Position numbers and translations under genes: made by a program
Notes under the pieces: generated by a model
Seen by the model: only the letters and a program-made list of their open reading frames with translations
Told to the model about the DNA's origin: nothing
The model's database searches: none
Source: Oribacterium sp. UBA5894
GTDB taxonomy: Bacteria > Bacillota > Clostridia > Lachnospirales > Lachnospiraceae
DNA: 20,768 nucleotides
Direction of reading: 5' to 3'
Assembly (NCBI GenBank): GCA_002431355.1
Contig: DJEQ01000009.1
Coordinates: 20,888-41,655, forward strand
In this document: piece after piece, positions 1 through 7,255 of the stretch
Layout of the letters: every line of letters begins with the position of its first letter
How positions within the stretch are numbered: position 1 is the first letter of the stretch

Positions 1-124
1 TTTTCCTGATGAAAACGCTCCGTTGACAGAGGGTGCTAAGGTAAAATTGCTCCAAGTGCTTCTACAAGGCCCGATTTTGAGTTTTCAGCGACCACTGCGT
101 GTGGCTTCAGATGGCAGCCCTCCC
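1..124 (+). repeat. 3' half of a dispersed structured element (copy 1)
   Basis: The window opens inside a hairpin (TTTTC, loop CTGAT, GAAAA at 1-15). It is followed by a 15-nt strand, the motif GTGCTAAGG (33-41), CTCCAAGTG, TTCTA, a CGATTTT block and TGGCTTC (102-108). The same order occurs at 19519-19641: GTGCTAAGG to TGGCTTC is 69 nt here and 70 nt there. The 26 bases after GTGCTAAGG match at 21 positions without gaps. The 15-nt strand between hairpin and motif keeps its length but only about 3 of 15 bases, which suggests a stem that changes by compensation. The 5' half would lie left of the window. The right boundary near 124 is approximate. The element ends before the rpsO promoter, so it is probably not part of the rpsO mRNA. 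Confidence 0.7.
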
Positions 125-164
125 AAGGCCCGGACCCACGGATCTGAAAAATGCCGGCAGGGTA

Positions 165-193
165 TTGACAATCCATCGGAGTTCCGGTAAAGT
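165..193 (+). promoter_or_regulatory. rpsO promoter
   Basis: TTGACA at 165-170 and TAAAGT at 188-193 are separated by 17 nt, a near-consensus vegetative sigma-A promoter. Expected transcription start is near 200, leaving a leader of about 100 nt before rpsO. Confidence 0.7.
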
Positions 194-199
194 ACAGGA

Positions 200-299
200 G
201 TATGCGCGTTGGCATGGTTGTGCGGAACTCCATCCGGCAGCTCTGTAAACGTAAGTCGTCACGAACAGGTGACACAGTTTATAAACAGGAGGATTTAAC
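200..299 (+). promoter_or_regulatory. rpsO 5' leader, possible S15 autoregulatory RNA
   Basis: The roughly 100-nt leader contains a small hairpin, GTCAC (258-262) with GTGAC (269-273), just before the AGGAGG ribosome binding site at 287-292. It also has a longer-range GGAGT/ACTCC pairing possibility. S15 is known to repress its own mRNA through leader structures in several bacterial groups. That this leader does so is inference from position and hairpin only. Confidence 0.3.
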
Positions 300-566
300 A
301 TGATTTCCAAGGAAAAGAAGACAGCAATCATTGAGCAGTACGGCCGTAAGGCAGGCGACACAGGTTCACCAGAGGTTCAGATCGCCATTCTGACTGCACG
401 TATCAACGAGCTCACGGAGCACCTGAAGAAGAACCCGAAGGATCACCACTCAAGACGTGGACTTCTCATGATGGTTGGTCAGAGAAGAGGCCTTCTTGCT
501 TACCTTCAGAAGAATAATCTGGACAGCTACAGATCCCTCATCGAGAAGCTCGGCATCAGAAAGTAA
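300..566 (+). CDS. rpsO: 30S ribosomal protein S15
   Basis: The product is 88 residues, the usual S15 length. It shows the family pattern throughout: GDTGSPEVQIAILT at about 19-32, the LTEHLKKNPKDHHSRRGL segment that contacts 16S rRNA, and GQRRGLLAYL before the C-terminal ERLG-like end (IEKLGIRK). S15 is a primary binder of the central domain of 16S rRNA and nucleates platform assembly of the small subunit. AGGAGG at 287-292 lies 7 nt before the ATG. The gene has its own promoter upstream and an intrinsic terminator downstream, and precedes pnp, the classic rpsO-pnp order. It may also be read through into pnp. Confidence 0.97.
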   Translation: MISKEKKTAIIEQYGRKAGDTGSPEVQIAILTARINELTEHLKKNPKDHHSRRGLLMMVGQRRGLLAYLQKNNLDSYRSLIEKLGIRK

Positions 567-582
567 TAGAAAGTTCGAAATA

Positions 583-617
583 AAAGGGCAGAGATACTTT
601 TCTCTGCTCTTTTTTTA
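583..617 (+). terminator. rpsO intrinsic terminator
   Basis: GGGCAGAGA (586-594) pairs with TCTCTGCTC (601-609) with one G-U pair around a 6-nt loop, flanked by A and T runs. An uninterrupted T tract follows to 617. Confidence 0.85.
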
Positions 618-626
618 TACTATAAT
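598..626 (+). promoter_or_regulatory. probable pnp promoter
   Basis: A perfect TATAAT at 621-626 lies directly behind the rpsO terminator. A weak -35 (TTTTCT, 598-603) is 17 nt upstream, inside the terminator itself. Just downstream is a GTGTCT-TTCG-AGACAC hairpin (641-656) with a stable UUCG tetraloop near the expected 5' end of the transcript. Confidence 0.5.
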
Positions 627-672
627 GACATGGACTTTGTGTGTCTTTCGAGACACGCGAGGACACTACAGA

Positions 673-747
673 ATGAACGACAGGGAAGTATCCGAGACCA
701 CTGATGAGACCCGGCAGGCGGAAAATCCTGAGAAGGAAGAAAGCTGA
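673..747 (+). CDS. possible 24-residue leader peptide before pnp
   Basis: ATG at 673 opens a 24-codon frame (product starts MNDREVSETTDE, very acidic, ends with EES) closed by TGA at 745-747. A GAGG at 659-662 could serve as a ribosome binding site at about 10 nt. The same reading frame is open further upstream, so it may be chance. It is listed because its first codons overlap a strand that can pair with the region in front of the pnp ribosome binding site. No homologue is recognised. Confidence 0.25.
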   Translation: MNDREVSETTDETRQAENPEKEES

Positions 748-793
748 GCCTGATCAGTGTTTTTGGACCTCCCTGTCTACGATAAAAGGAGGT
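679..793 (+). promoter_or_regulatory. pnp leader with competing pairings over the RBS
   Basis: ACCTCC (767-772) is exactly complementary to GGAGGT (788-793), which is the pnp ribosome binding site. A hairpin with a 15-nt loop would therefore hide it. GACAGGGA (679-686) is exactly complementary to TCCCTGTC (770-777), which overlaps the anti-RBS strand. The two pairings exclude each other. PNPase represses its own expression through its leader in E. coli; a related control here is inference. Confidence 0.4.
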
Positions 794-797
794 ACGA

Positions 798-2903
798 ATG
801 TACAAGAGTTATTCAATGGAACTCGCCGGCAGAATGCTGACCGTCGACATTGGCCGTGTCTGCGCACAGGCGAATGGTGCAGCACTGATGCACTATGGTG
901 ATACAACGGTGCTTTCCACCTGTACCGCATCGGCACAGCCAAGGGATGGCATCGATTTCTTCCCTCTGCAGGTAGAGTATGAGGAGAAGATGTACGCGGT
1001 TGGACAGTTCCCGGGTGGCTTCAAGAAGAGAGAGGGCAGAGCCAGCGACAATGCGATCCTTACCTCTCGTGTGATTGACCGTCCGATGCGCCCGCTGTTC
1101 CCGAAGGATTATCGAAACGATGTGCTGCTCGATAACCTCGTGATGTCCGTAGATCAGGACTGCTCTCCAGAGCTTCTCGCGATGCTGGGTTCTTCCCTGG
1201 CTACAGCAATTTCCAATGTGCCATGGGATGGTCCTTGCGCTTCCACACAGGTGGGTCTCATCAACGGTGAGTTCATTATCAATCCGACCAATGCGGAGAA
1301 GACCGTATCGGATCTCAACCTGACGGTGGCATCCACACGGGACAAGGTCATCATGATCGAGGCCGGTGCCAACTGCATTTCCGATGATCAGATGATCGAA
1401 GCCATCTATAAGGCCGATGAGGTCAACAAGCAGATCATCAGCTTCTTCGATTCCATCATTGCCGAGTGTGGTAAGGAGAAGACACCATACGAGAGCTACG
1501 CGGTACCACAGGAGCTCTTCGATAAAATCAAAACCATCGTTCCAGAGGAGGAGATGGAAACCGCTGTATTTACGGATGATAAGCAGCAGCGCGATGCCAA
1601 TATTGCAGAAGTGACGAAGAAGCTCGAAGAGGCACTGCAGGACGATGAGGAAGCACTGCGTGAGCTTCCGGATGCCGTTTACCAGTACGAGAAGAAGACC
1701 GTTCGTAAGATGATTCTGAAGGATCATAAGAGACCGGATGGCCGTAAGATCGATGAGATCCGTCCGCTGGAGGCCGAGGTTGATCTGATTCCGAGAGTTC
1801 ATGGCTCTGCCATGTTCAAGCGTGGTCAGACTCAGATTCTGGATGTCGTAACCCTGGCACCGCTTTCCGAGGTTCAGAAGGTAGAGGGTCTCAATGAATA
1901 TGTCACCGAGAAGCGTTACCTTCATCAGTACAACTTCCCGGGCTATTCCGTAGGTGAGGCGAAGGCAAGCCGTGGTCCGGGACGTCGTGAGATCGGCCAT
2001 GGTGCGCTGGCAGAGAGAGCCCTTCTTCCAGTGATTCCATCCGTGGAAGAGTTCCCATATGCGATTCGTGCCGTTTCTGAAACCATGGAGTCGAACGGCT
2101 CTACGTCCATGGGCTCCACCTGTGCATCCTGCCTGTCCCTGATGGCTGCGGGCGTTCCGATCAAGGAGCCGGTGGCTGGTATCAGCTGCGGTCTTGTGAC
2201 CGGAGATACCGACGAGGATTATATCGTTCTGACCGATATTCAGGGTCTCGAGGATTTCTTCGGCGATATGGACTTTAAGGTAACGGGTACCCACACCGGT
2301 ATCACCGCAATTCAGATGGATATCAAGATTCATGGTCTTACGAGGGAGATCGTGACGGAGGCAATTCACAGAGCCCATGAGGCCCGTCTCTTTATCATGG
2401 ACGGCGTCATGAAGGAAGCCATTGCTGCACCACGTGCAGAGCTTTCTGCGTATGCTCCGAAGATCATTACGATGCAGATCGATCCGCAGAAGATCGGTGA
2501 TGTCATCGGTAAGCAGGGCAAGACCATCAATGGCATCATTGATGAGACCGGCGCAAAGATCGACATTGATGATACCGGCATGGTATCCATCTCCGGTATT
2601 GATAAGGATGCCCTTCTGAAGGCGAAGAAGATCATTGAGTCCATCGTCAACGACATTGAGCCAGGTCAGATTCTGACCGGTAAGGTGGTTCGCATCATGA
2701 ATTTCGGTGCGTTCGTGCAGCTCAGCCCGAACAAGGATGGTATGGTACACATCTCGAAGCTCGCCGATGGCCGCGTAGAGAAGGTAGAGGATGTAGTCAA
2801 CATTGGCGACGAAGTGACCGTAAAGGTACAGGAGGTCGACAAGATGGGCCGCATCAATCTCACCATGCGTCCAATGGATCTGAGAGATGCGGATAAGGAA
2901 TAA
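798..2903 (+). CDS. pnp: polyribonucleotide nucleotidyltransferase (PNPase)
   Basis: The product is 701 residues, full length for PNPase, a phosphorolytic 3'-5' exoribonuclease that degrades mRNA and can also add 3' tails. Domains in order: first RNase PH core (about 10-230), alpha-helical domain (about 235-310), second RNase PH core (about 315-545, with FKRGQTQ and the SNGSTSMGSTCASCLSLM segment lining the phosphate site), KH domain (about 555-615, loop GKQG) and S1 domain (about 620-695, GQILTGKVVRIMNFGAFV). AAAGGAGG lies just before the ATG and decides the start. The gene follows rpsO and precedes gltX. A long open frame on the opposite strand is a shadow of its codon bias. Confidence 0.98.
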   Translation: MYKSYSMELAGRMLTVDIGRVCAQANGAALMHYGDTTVLSTCTASAQPRDGIDFFPLQVEYEEKMYAVGQFPGGFKKREGRASDNAILTSRVIDRPMRPLFPKDYRNDVLLDNLVMSVDQDCSPELLAMLGSSLATAISNVPWDGPCASTQVGLINGEFIINPTNAEKTVSDLNLTVASTRDKVIMIEAGANCISDDQMIEAIYKADEVNKQIISFFDSIIAECGKEKTPYESYAVPQELFDKIKTIVPEEEMETAVFTDDKQQRDANIAEVTKKLEEALQDDEEALRELPDAVYQYEKKTVRKMILKDHKRPDGRKIDEIRPLEAEVDLIPRVHGSAMFKRGQTQILDVVTLAPLSEVQKVEGLNEYVTEKRYLHQYNFPGYSVGEAKASRGPGRREIGHGALAERALLPVIPSVEEFPYAIRAVSETMESNGSTSMGSTCASCLSLMAAGVPIKEPVAGISCGLVTGDTDEDYIVLTDIQGLEDFFGDMDFKVTGTHTGITAIQMDIKIHGLTREIVTEAIHRAHEARLFIMDGVMKEAIAAPRAELSAYAPKIITMQIDPQKIGDVIGKQGKTINGIIDETGAKIDIDDTGMVSISGIDKDALLKAKKIIESIVNDIEPGQILTGKVVRIMNFGAFVQLSPNKDGMVHISKLADGRVEKVEDVVNIGDEVTVKVQEVDKMGRINLTMRPMDLRDADKE

Positions 2904-2920
2904 GCATTCAATGTGGATGG

Positions 2921-2954
2921 AGGTCCGGGTTCAGGAAGCTGGACCGGACCTTTT
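2921..2954 (+). terminator. weak terminator after pnp
   Basis: GGTCCGG (2922-2928) pairs perfectly with CCGGACC (2944-2950), followed by only four T residues. It probably terminates partially, with read-through into gltX, for which no separate strong promoter is seen. Confidence 0.55.
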
Positions 2955-2986
2955 CAGTCATAGAGAGTATAAAGGAGTTCAATATT

Positions 2987-4435
2987 ATGAAAATCAGAAC
3001 GCGGTATGCGCCTTCTCCAACAGGCAGAATGCATGTAGGCAACCTGCGTACAGCACTGTATGCCTACCTGATCGCCAAGCATGAGGGCGGCGATTTTCTC
3101 TTACGTATCGAGGATACCGATCAGGAGCGCTTCGTGGAGGGAGCCATTGAGCTCATCAATGATACACTTGCAGACACGGGACTTATTCCGGATGAGTCGC
3201 CGGATAAGCCAGGCAGCTGCGGTCCGTATGTGCAGTCAGAGCGTCGTGCGCAGGGCATCTATATGAAGTATGCAAAGCAGCTGGTAGACGAGGGCAAGGC
3301 CTACTACTGCTTCTGCACGAAGGAGCGCCTCGAGTCCCTGAAGACCGAGGTCAACGGCGAAGAGATCATGCACTATGATAAGCATTGTCTTTCTCTTTCG
3401 AAGGAGGAGATCGAGACCAATCTCGCTGCCGGAAAGCCGTATGTGATCCGTCAGAACAATCCGACGGAGGGAACGACGACCTTCCACGATGAGCTGTATG
3501 GCGATGTGACGGTTGACAATTCGGAGCTCGACGACATGGTGCTCATCAAGTCGGATGGTTTCCCGACCTATAATTTCGCCAATGTCATCGACGATCATCT
3601 GATGGGCATTACCCACGTCGTACGTGGTAACGAATATCTGAGCTCGAGCCCGAAGTATAACCGTCTCTATGACGCCTTCGGGTGGGAAATTCCGAAGTAC
3701 ATTCACTGCCCGCTTATCACGGATGAGAATCACAAGAAGCTCAGTAAGCGCTCCGGTCATGCGTCCTTCGAGGACCTGATTGATCAGGGCTTCGTTTCAG
3801 AGGCTGTGGTCAACTTCGTGGCGCTGCTTGGCTGGTCCCCAGAGGATAATAATGAAATCATGTCCCTGCAGGAGCTGATCGAGAAGTTTGACTATCATCG
3901 CATCTCGAAGAGCCCGGCGGTATTTGATATGGAGAAGCTGCGCTGGATGAACGGTGAGTACATTAAGGCAATGGACTTCGACCGCTATTATGAGCGTGCC
4001 CTTCCATATATTCAGAAGATCATCACGAAGCCACTGGATCTTCGTCACATCGCTACGATGGTAAAGACCCGAATCGAGATCTTCCCGGATATCAATGAAG
4101 ACATGATCGGCTTCTTCGAAGCACTGCCAGACTACTCTACGGAGCTCTATGTGAATAAGAAGTCGAAGACCACGCTCGAGAATTCCCTACAGCTTCTGAA
4201 GGAAGTGGAACCGCTGCTGAGTGCGCAGGAGGACTACTCCAATGATGCCCTTTTTGCGCTCCTGTCCGCGTATGGAAAGGAGAAGGGCTATAAGACCGGC
4301 TTCATCATGTGGCCGATCCGTATCGCTCTTTCTGGGCGCCCGATGACTCCGGCAGGTGCAACGGAAATTATGGAGGTGCTCGGCAAGGAGGAATCCCTGA
4401 AGCGTATTGCGGATGGCATTCGTCGTCTGGCCTGA
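2987..4435 (+). CDS. gltX: glutamyl-tRNA synthetase
   Basis: The product is 482 residues, typical for a bacterial class I GluRS, which charges tRNA-Glu with glutamate in the cytoplasm. The nucleotide-binding signature APSPTGRMHVGNLRTALY covers residues 8-25 (the HIGH motif reads HVGN). KLSKR at 251-255 is the KMSKS loop. The segment YYCFCTKERL after about residue 105 and the helical anticodon-binding C-terminus fit the family. AAAGGAG at 2971-2977 is 9 nt before the ATG. Many Firmicutes lack GlnRS and use a non-discriminating GluRS plus GatCAB; which form this is cannot be told here. Confidence 0.96.
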   Translation: MKIRTRYAPSPTGRMHVGNLRTALYAYLIAKHEGGDFLLRIEDTDQERFVEGAIELINDTLADTGLIPDESPDKPGSCGPYVQSERRAQGIYMKYAKQLVDEGKAYYCFCTKERLESLKTEVNGEEIMHYDKHCLSLSKEEIETNLAAGKPYVIRQNNPTEGTTTFHDELYGDVTVDNSELDDMVLIKSDGFPTYNFANVIDDHLMGITHVVRGNEYLSSSPKYNRLYDAFGWEIPKYIHCPLITDENHKKLSKRSGHASFEDLIDQGFVSEAVVNFVALLGWSPEDNNEIMSLQELIEKFDYHRISKSPAVFDMEKLRWMNGEYIKAMDFDRYYERALPYIQKIITKPLDLRHIATMVKTRIEIFPDINEDMIGFFEALPDYSTELYVNKKSKTTLENSLQLLKEVEPLLSAQEDYSNDALFALLSAYGKEKGYKTGFIMWPIRIALSGRPMTPAGATEIMEVLGKEESLKRIADGIRRLA

Positions 4436-4469
4436 AACCTAGTCGACTTGTAGACTATAGGCGAACAGG

Positions 4470-4502
4470 AAAACCCATGGTAGAATACTGCCATGGGTTT
4501 TT
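4470..4502 (+). terminator. gltX terminator overlapping the helicase start
   Basis: AAAACCCATGG (4470-4480) and CCATGGGTTTT (4491-4501) form a perfect 11-bp stem with a 10-nt loop, ending in a T run. The right arm contains the ATG of the next gene (4493-4495), an unusual overlap. Confidence 0.75.
4478..4486 (+). promoter_or_regulatory. extended -10 promoter in the terminator loop
   Basis: TGGTAGAAT is an extended -10 (TGN plus TAGAAT at 4481-4486). No good -35 is seen 16-18 nt upstream, which extended -10 promoters can tolerate. A start 6-7 nt downstream falls on or next to the helicase ATG at 4493, predicting a leaderless mRNA. Confidence 0.45.
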
Positions 4503-6481
4503 CAAATGATCAGAAACGTGCAATTGAACATACTGATGCTCCCGCCATGGTGCTGGCCGGTCCAGGCTCCGGAAAGACCACAGTGATTACGCATCGCATC
4601 CTTCACCTGATCCGTCAGGGCGTCCGCCCCGAGGACATCCTCGTGATTACCTTTACGAAAGCGGCAGCCCTGGAGATGGAGGGACGCTTTCGGAAGCTGT
4701 GGCTCGAGGAGCGGATGAAGCAGAAGCTGGGGGATGCCTATGAGAAGGAAATCGGGCATCGTCCGACCTTTTCGCGAGGAGAGGACGCGCGAAGCCTGGG
4801 CAGTCTCGACGATGCTGGTGGACAGGTCAGCTTCGGGACCTTTCACTCCATTTTCTTCTTTATTCTCCGGATCCGCTTTCACTTTTCGTTTAAAAACATT
4901 ATCAGTGAACGGGAGCAGTCCGACCTTCTCAGGGAGATCACCGAGTCGCTTCACATCGACTGCAGCTATGATAAGGACTTTCTGCGCCTTCTTACAGGAG
5001 AAATCTCCCGTTTCAAGGGAAGCGGAAAGCTGCTGTCGGACTTTGACTCCAGTCTTCTCGAAAAGGAGGCGTTTACCTCCCTGATGCTTCAGTACCAGGA
5101 AAGACTCAGTCGACGACGCCTCGTGGATTTCGACGATATGCTGCTTCGCTGTCATCAGCTCTTTCTCGATGAACCGGAGGAGCTTCGGCGCTGGCAGAAG
5201 AAGTACCGGTATATCCTCGTCGATGAATTTCAGGATATTTCTCCCTTACAGTATCAGATCGTTCGTATGCTGGCACTGCCAGAAAACAATCTTTTCATTG
5301 TCGGAGATGATGATCAGTCCATCTATGCCTTTCGCGGCTCGGATCCAGGCATTATGCTGGGCTTTGAGACAGACTATCCGGGTGCTGTACGCATCATGCT
5401 GTCGAAGAACTTTCGTTCGCGAAAGGAAATCGTTGATTTCGCATCGGCAGTGATTGCCCGCAACCGGCATCGCTTTCCGAAAACCATTGAAGCCGTGCAG
5501 GGGCCAGGTGGGCGCGCACTACGCTATCAGACCGAGGACACACTGCAGGAGTATGCTCTGGTGCTGCAGAATATTCAGAAGGAGCTTCTGCAGGGAACGG
5601 CTCCCGAGCGGATTGCGGTTCTCTTTCGCACACAGACGCTGGCACGTCCGCTGATTTCTGAATTTGTGCGTCTGCAGCTGCCATATACGACACGGGATCA
5701 CACGCAGAATGTATATGACAGCATGGTGGCCCAGGATCTCATGGCGTATCTGCGACTTTCTCTCGGCACTGGTACACGACGGGACTTTCTCCGCATCATG
5801 AATAAGCCAAACCGTTTCATTTCCCGCGAAGCCGTGCAGGAGCGTGCAACAGATTTTGCGAAGCTTCGACGCTACTACCGGGACAGGCATGGCATGGACC
5901 TCATTCTGGACCGTTTTGTGGAGGACCTGAAGGCGATTCGCGCCCTGCCGACGGAAGCCGCCCTGATCTATATCTGCATGCGCGTCGGATACCTTTCATA
6001 CCTCGAGTGGTACAGCCAGGAAAATCATACTGGACTTGAAGGAGTCCATGCTATAATAGACGCGCTGGAGCTTTCCGCACGTCAGGAGCCGAACAAACAG
6101 AAATGGCTTCAGTATGCGGAGCATTACGGAGAGGAGCTGCAGCGATCGGCAGCGAAGAATCAGGCAGAGCAGGGCGTTCGACTGATGACCTATCACGGGA
6201 GTAAGGGGCTCGAATTCGATGTCGTTCATCTGATTGATGTGAATGAAGGCATCACGCCTTATACAAAGGCTGTGACTGAAGCACAGATCGAAGAGGAACG
6301 CCGCGCATTTTATGTGGCCTGTACGCGTGCAAAGAGGGAACTTCACATTTATTTCACAGAGAATCGCTATGCTAAAAAATGCAGTCCAAGTCGCTTTCTG
6401 CTGGATGGCCTTGCACCACCTTCGAAAACGAAAGGGTGGGTGCATACCCTTCCAGAGATTTTTCGGCGAAAACGAAGCTGA
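4493..6481 (+). CDS. UvrD/PcrA-like superfamily 1 DNA helicase
   Basis: The product is 662 residues. It carries the SF1A helicase motifs in order: Q-motif (NDQKRAIEH, 5-13), Walker A AGPGSGKTT (22-30), motif Ia VITFTKAAALEM, Walker B VDEFQDISPLQYQ, motif III VGDDDQSIYAFRGS, motif V MTYHGSKGLEFDVV and motif VI ERRAFYVACTRAKREL near the C-terminus. These enzymes unwind DNA 3'-5' using ATP in repair and replication restart. It is shorter than standard PcrA (about 720-750) and lacks the usual C-terminal tail, so a PcrA paralogue is as likely as PcrA itself. No Shine-Dalgarno precedes the ATG. An in-frame stop at 4481 rules out an earlier start, and the next ATG (4547) would remove the Q-motif. 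Confidence 0.9.
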   Translation: MGFSNDQKRAIEHTDAPAMVLAGPGSGKTTVITHRILHLIRQGVRPEDILVITFTKAAALEMEGRFRKLWLEERMKQKLGDAYEKEIGHRPTFSRGEDARSLGSLDDAGGQVSFGTFHSIFFFILRIRFHFSFKNIISEREQSDLLREITESLHIDCSYDKDFLRLLTGEISRFKGSGKLLSDFDSSLLEKEAFTSLMLQYQERLSRRRLVDFDDMLLRCHQLFLDEPEELRRWQKKYRYILVDEFQDISPLQYQIVRMLALPENNLFIVGDDDQSIYAFRGSDPGIMLGFETDYPGAVRIMLSKNFRSRKEIVDFASAVIARNRHRFPKTIEAVQGPGGRALRYQTEDTLQEYALVLQNIQKELLQGTAPERIAVLFRTQTLARPLISEFVRLQLPYTTRDHTQNVYDSMVAQDLMAYLRLSLGTGTRRDFLRIMNKPNRFISREAVQERATDFAKLRRYYRDRHGMDLILDRFVEDLKAIRALPTEAALIYICMRVGYLSYLEWYSQENHTGLEGVHAIIDALELSARQEPNKQKWLQYAEHYGEELQRSAAKNQAEQGVRLMTYHGSKGLEFDVVHLIDVNEGITPYTKAVTEAQIEEERRAFYVACTRAKRELHIYFTENRYAKKCSPSRFLLDGLAPPSKTKGWVHTLPEIFRRKRS

Positions 6482-6571
6482 GACCGTGAAGCGCGGGGCA
6501 GAGCGCTACCACGAGCGCAGAGCGAATCAGAAATGCAGTGTCCGGCAGAGGACAGAGGCAGAGGAGATACC

Positions 6572-7255
6572 ATGGAAAAATTAAAGGTACTGGTGGTCGA
6601 TGATGAGGAGAGAATGCGAAAGCTGATTTCCGACTTTTTAAAGATCAAGGATTTTGAAACCGTAGAAGCCGGGGATGGAGAAGCAGCCATCGATGTGTTC
6701 TTTGCAGAGAAGGATATCGCTCTCGTGATTCTTGATGTGATGATGCCGAAGATGGATGGCTGGGAAGTACTGAAAACCATCCGCGAGCACAGTAAGGTGC
6801 CGGTTATCATGCTGACGGCACGTTCCGAGGAGAGTGATGAGCTGAAGGGCTTCGAGTATGGCGCGGATGAGTATATTTCGAAGCCCTTCTCCCCGAAGAT
6901 TCTGGTGGCGCGCGTGGAGGCCATCCTTCGCCGCACCGGTGTAAATCAGGATGAGGTGGTGCAGATCGGCGGCATTGAGGTGGATAAGTCGGCGCATTCG
7001 GTAAGAATCGACGGAAAGGAGATCGAGCTCAGCTTTAAGGAGTATGAGCTTCTGCTCTATTTTATCGAAAACAAGGGCATCGCACTGTCACGGGAAAAGA
7101 TTCTCAACAATGTCTGGAACTATGATTATTTCGGAGACGCACGCACCATTGACACGCATGTGAAAAAGCTTCGCGCGAAGATGGGCGAGAAGGGCGAGTA
7201 CATTAAAACCGTATGGGGCATGGGCTATAAATTCGAAGTGGATGAAAAAGCATGA
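6572..7255 (+). CDS. OmpR-family response regulator
   Basis: The product is 227 residues: receiver domain (about 4-118) and winged-helix DNA-binding domain (about 130-225). Acidic pocket D10/D11, phosphoacceptor D55 in LVILDVMMPKMDG, the switch threonine in MLTARSEE and the conserved lysine in ISKPF are all present. The C-terminal part has ELSFKEYELLLYF and RTIDTHVKKLRAKMG, typical of OmpR/PhoB regulators. GAGGAG at 6561-6566 favours the ATG at 6572 over the longer frame opening at 6533. It overlaps the kinase gene by 4 nt (ATGA), so they are translationally coupled partners. No separate promoter or terminator is evident after the helicase gene. The regulated genes are unknown. Confidence 0.93.
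   Translation: MEKLKVLVVDDEERMRKLISDFLKIKDFETVEAGDGEAAIDVFFAEKDIALVILDVMMPKMDGWEVLKTIREHSKVPVIMLTARSEESDELKGFEYGADEYISKPFSPKILVARVEAILRRTGVNQDEVVQIGGIEVDKSAHSVRIDGKEIELSFKEYELLLYFIENKGIALSREKILNNVWNYDYFGDARTIDTHVKKLRAKMGEKGEYIKTVWGMGYKFEVDEKA

Noticed and set aside
6..16. CTGATGA followed by GAAAAC, resembling a hammerhead ribozyme core
   Set aside because: The two boxes overlap without a stem II, and the loop is TTTAT in the second copy, so the core is not conserved.
813..2750. 645-codon open frame on the - strand
   Set aside because: It lies entirely opposite pnp and its translation shows no domain. It arises from pnp codon bias.
6482..6571. Possible promoter before the response regulator gene
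   Set aside because: No -35/-10 pair with acceptable spacing is visible; read-through from the helicase gene is simpler.
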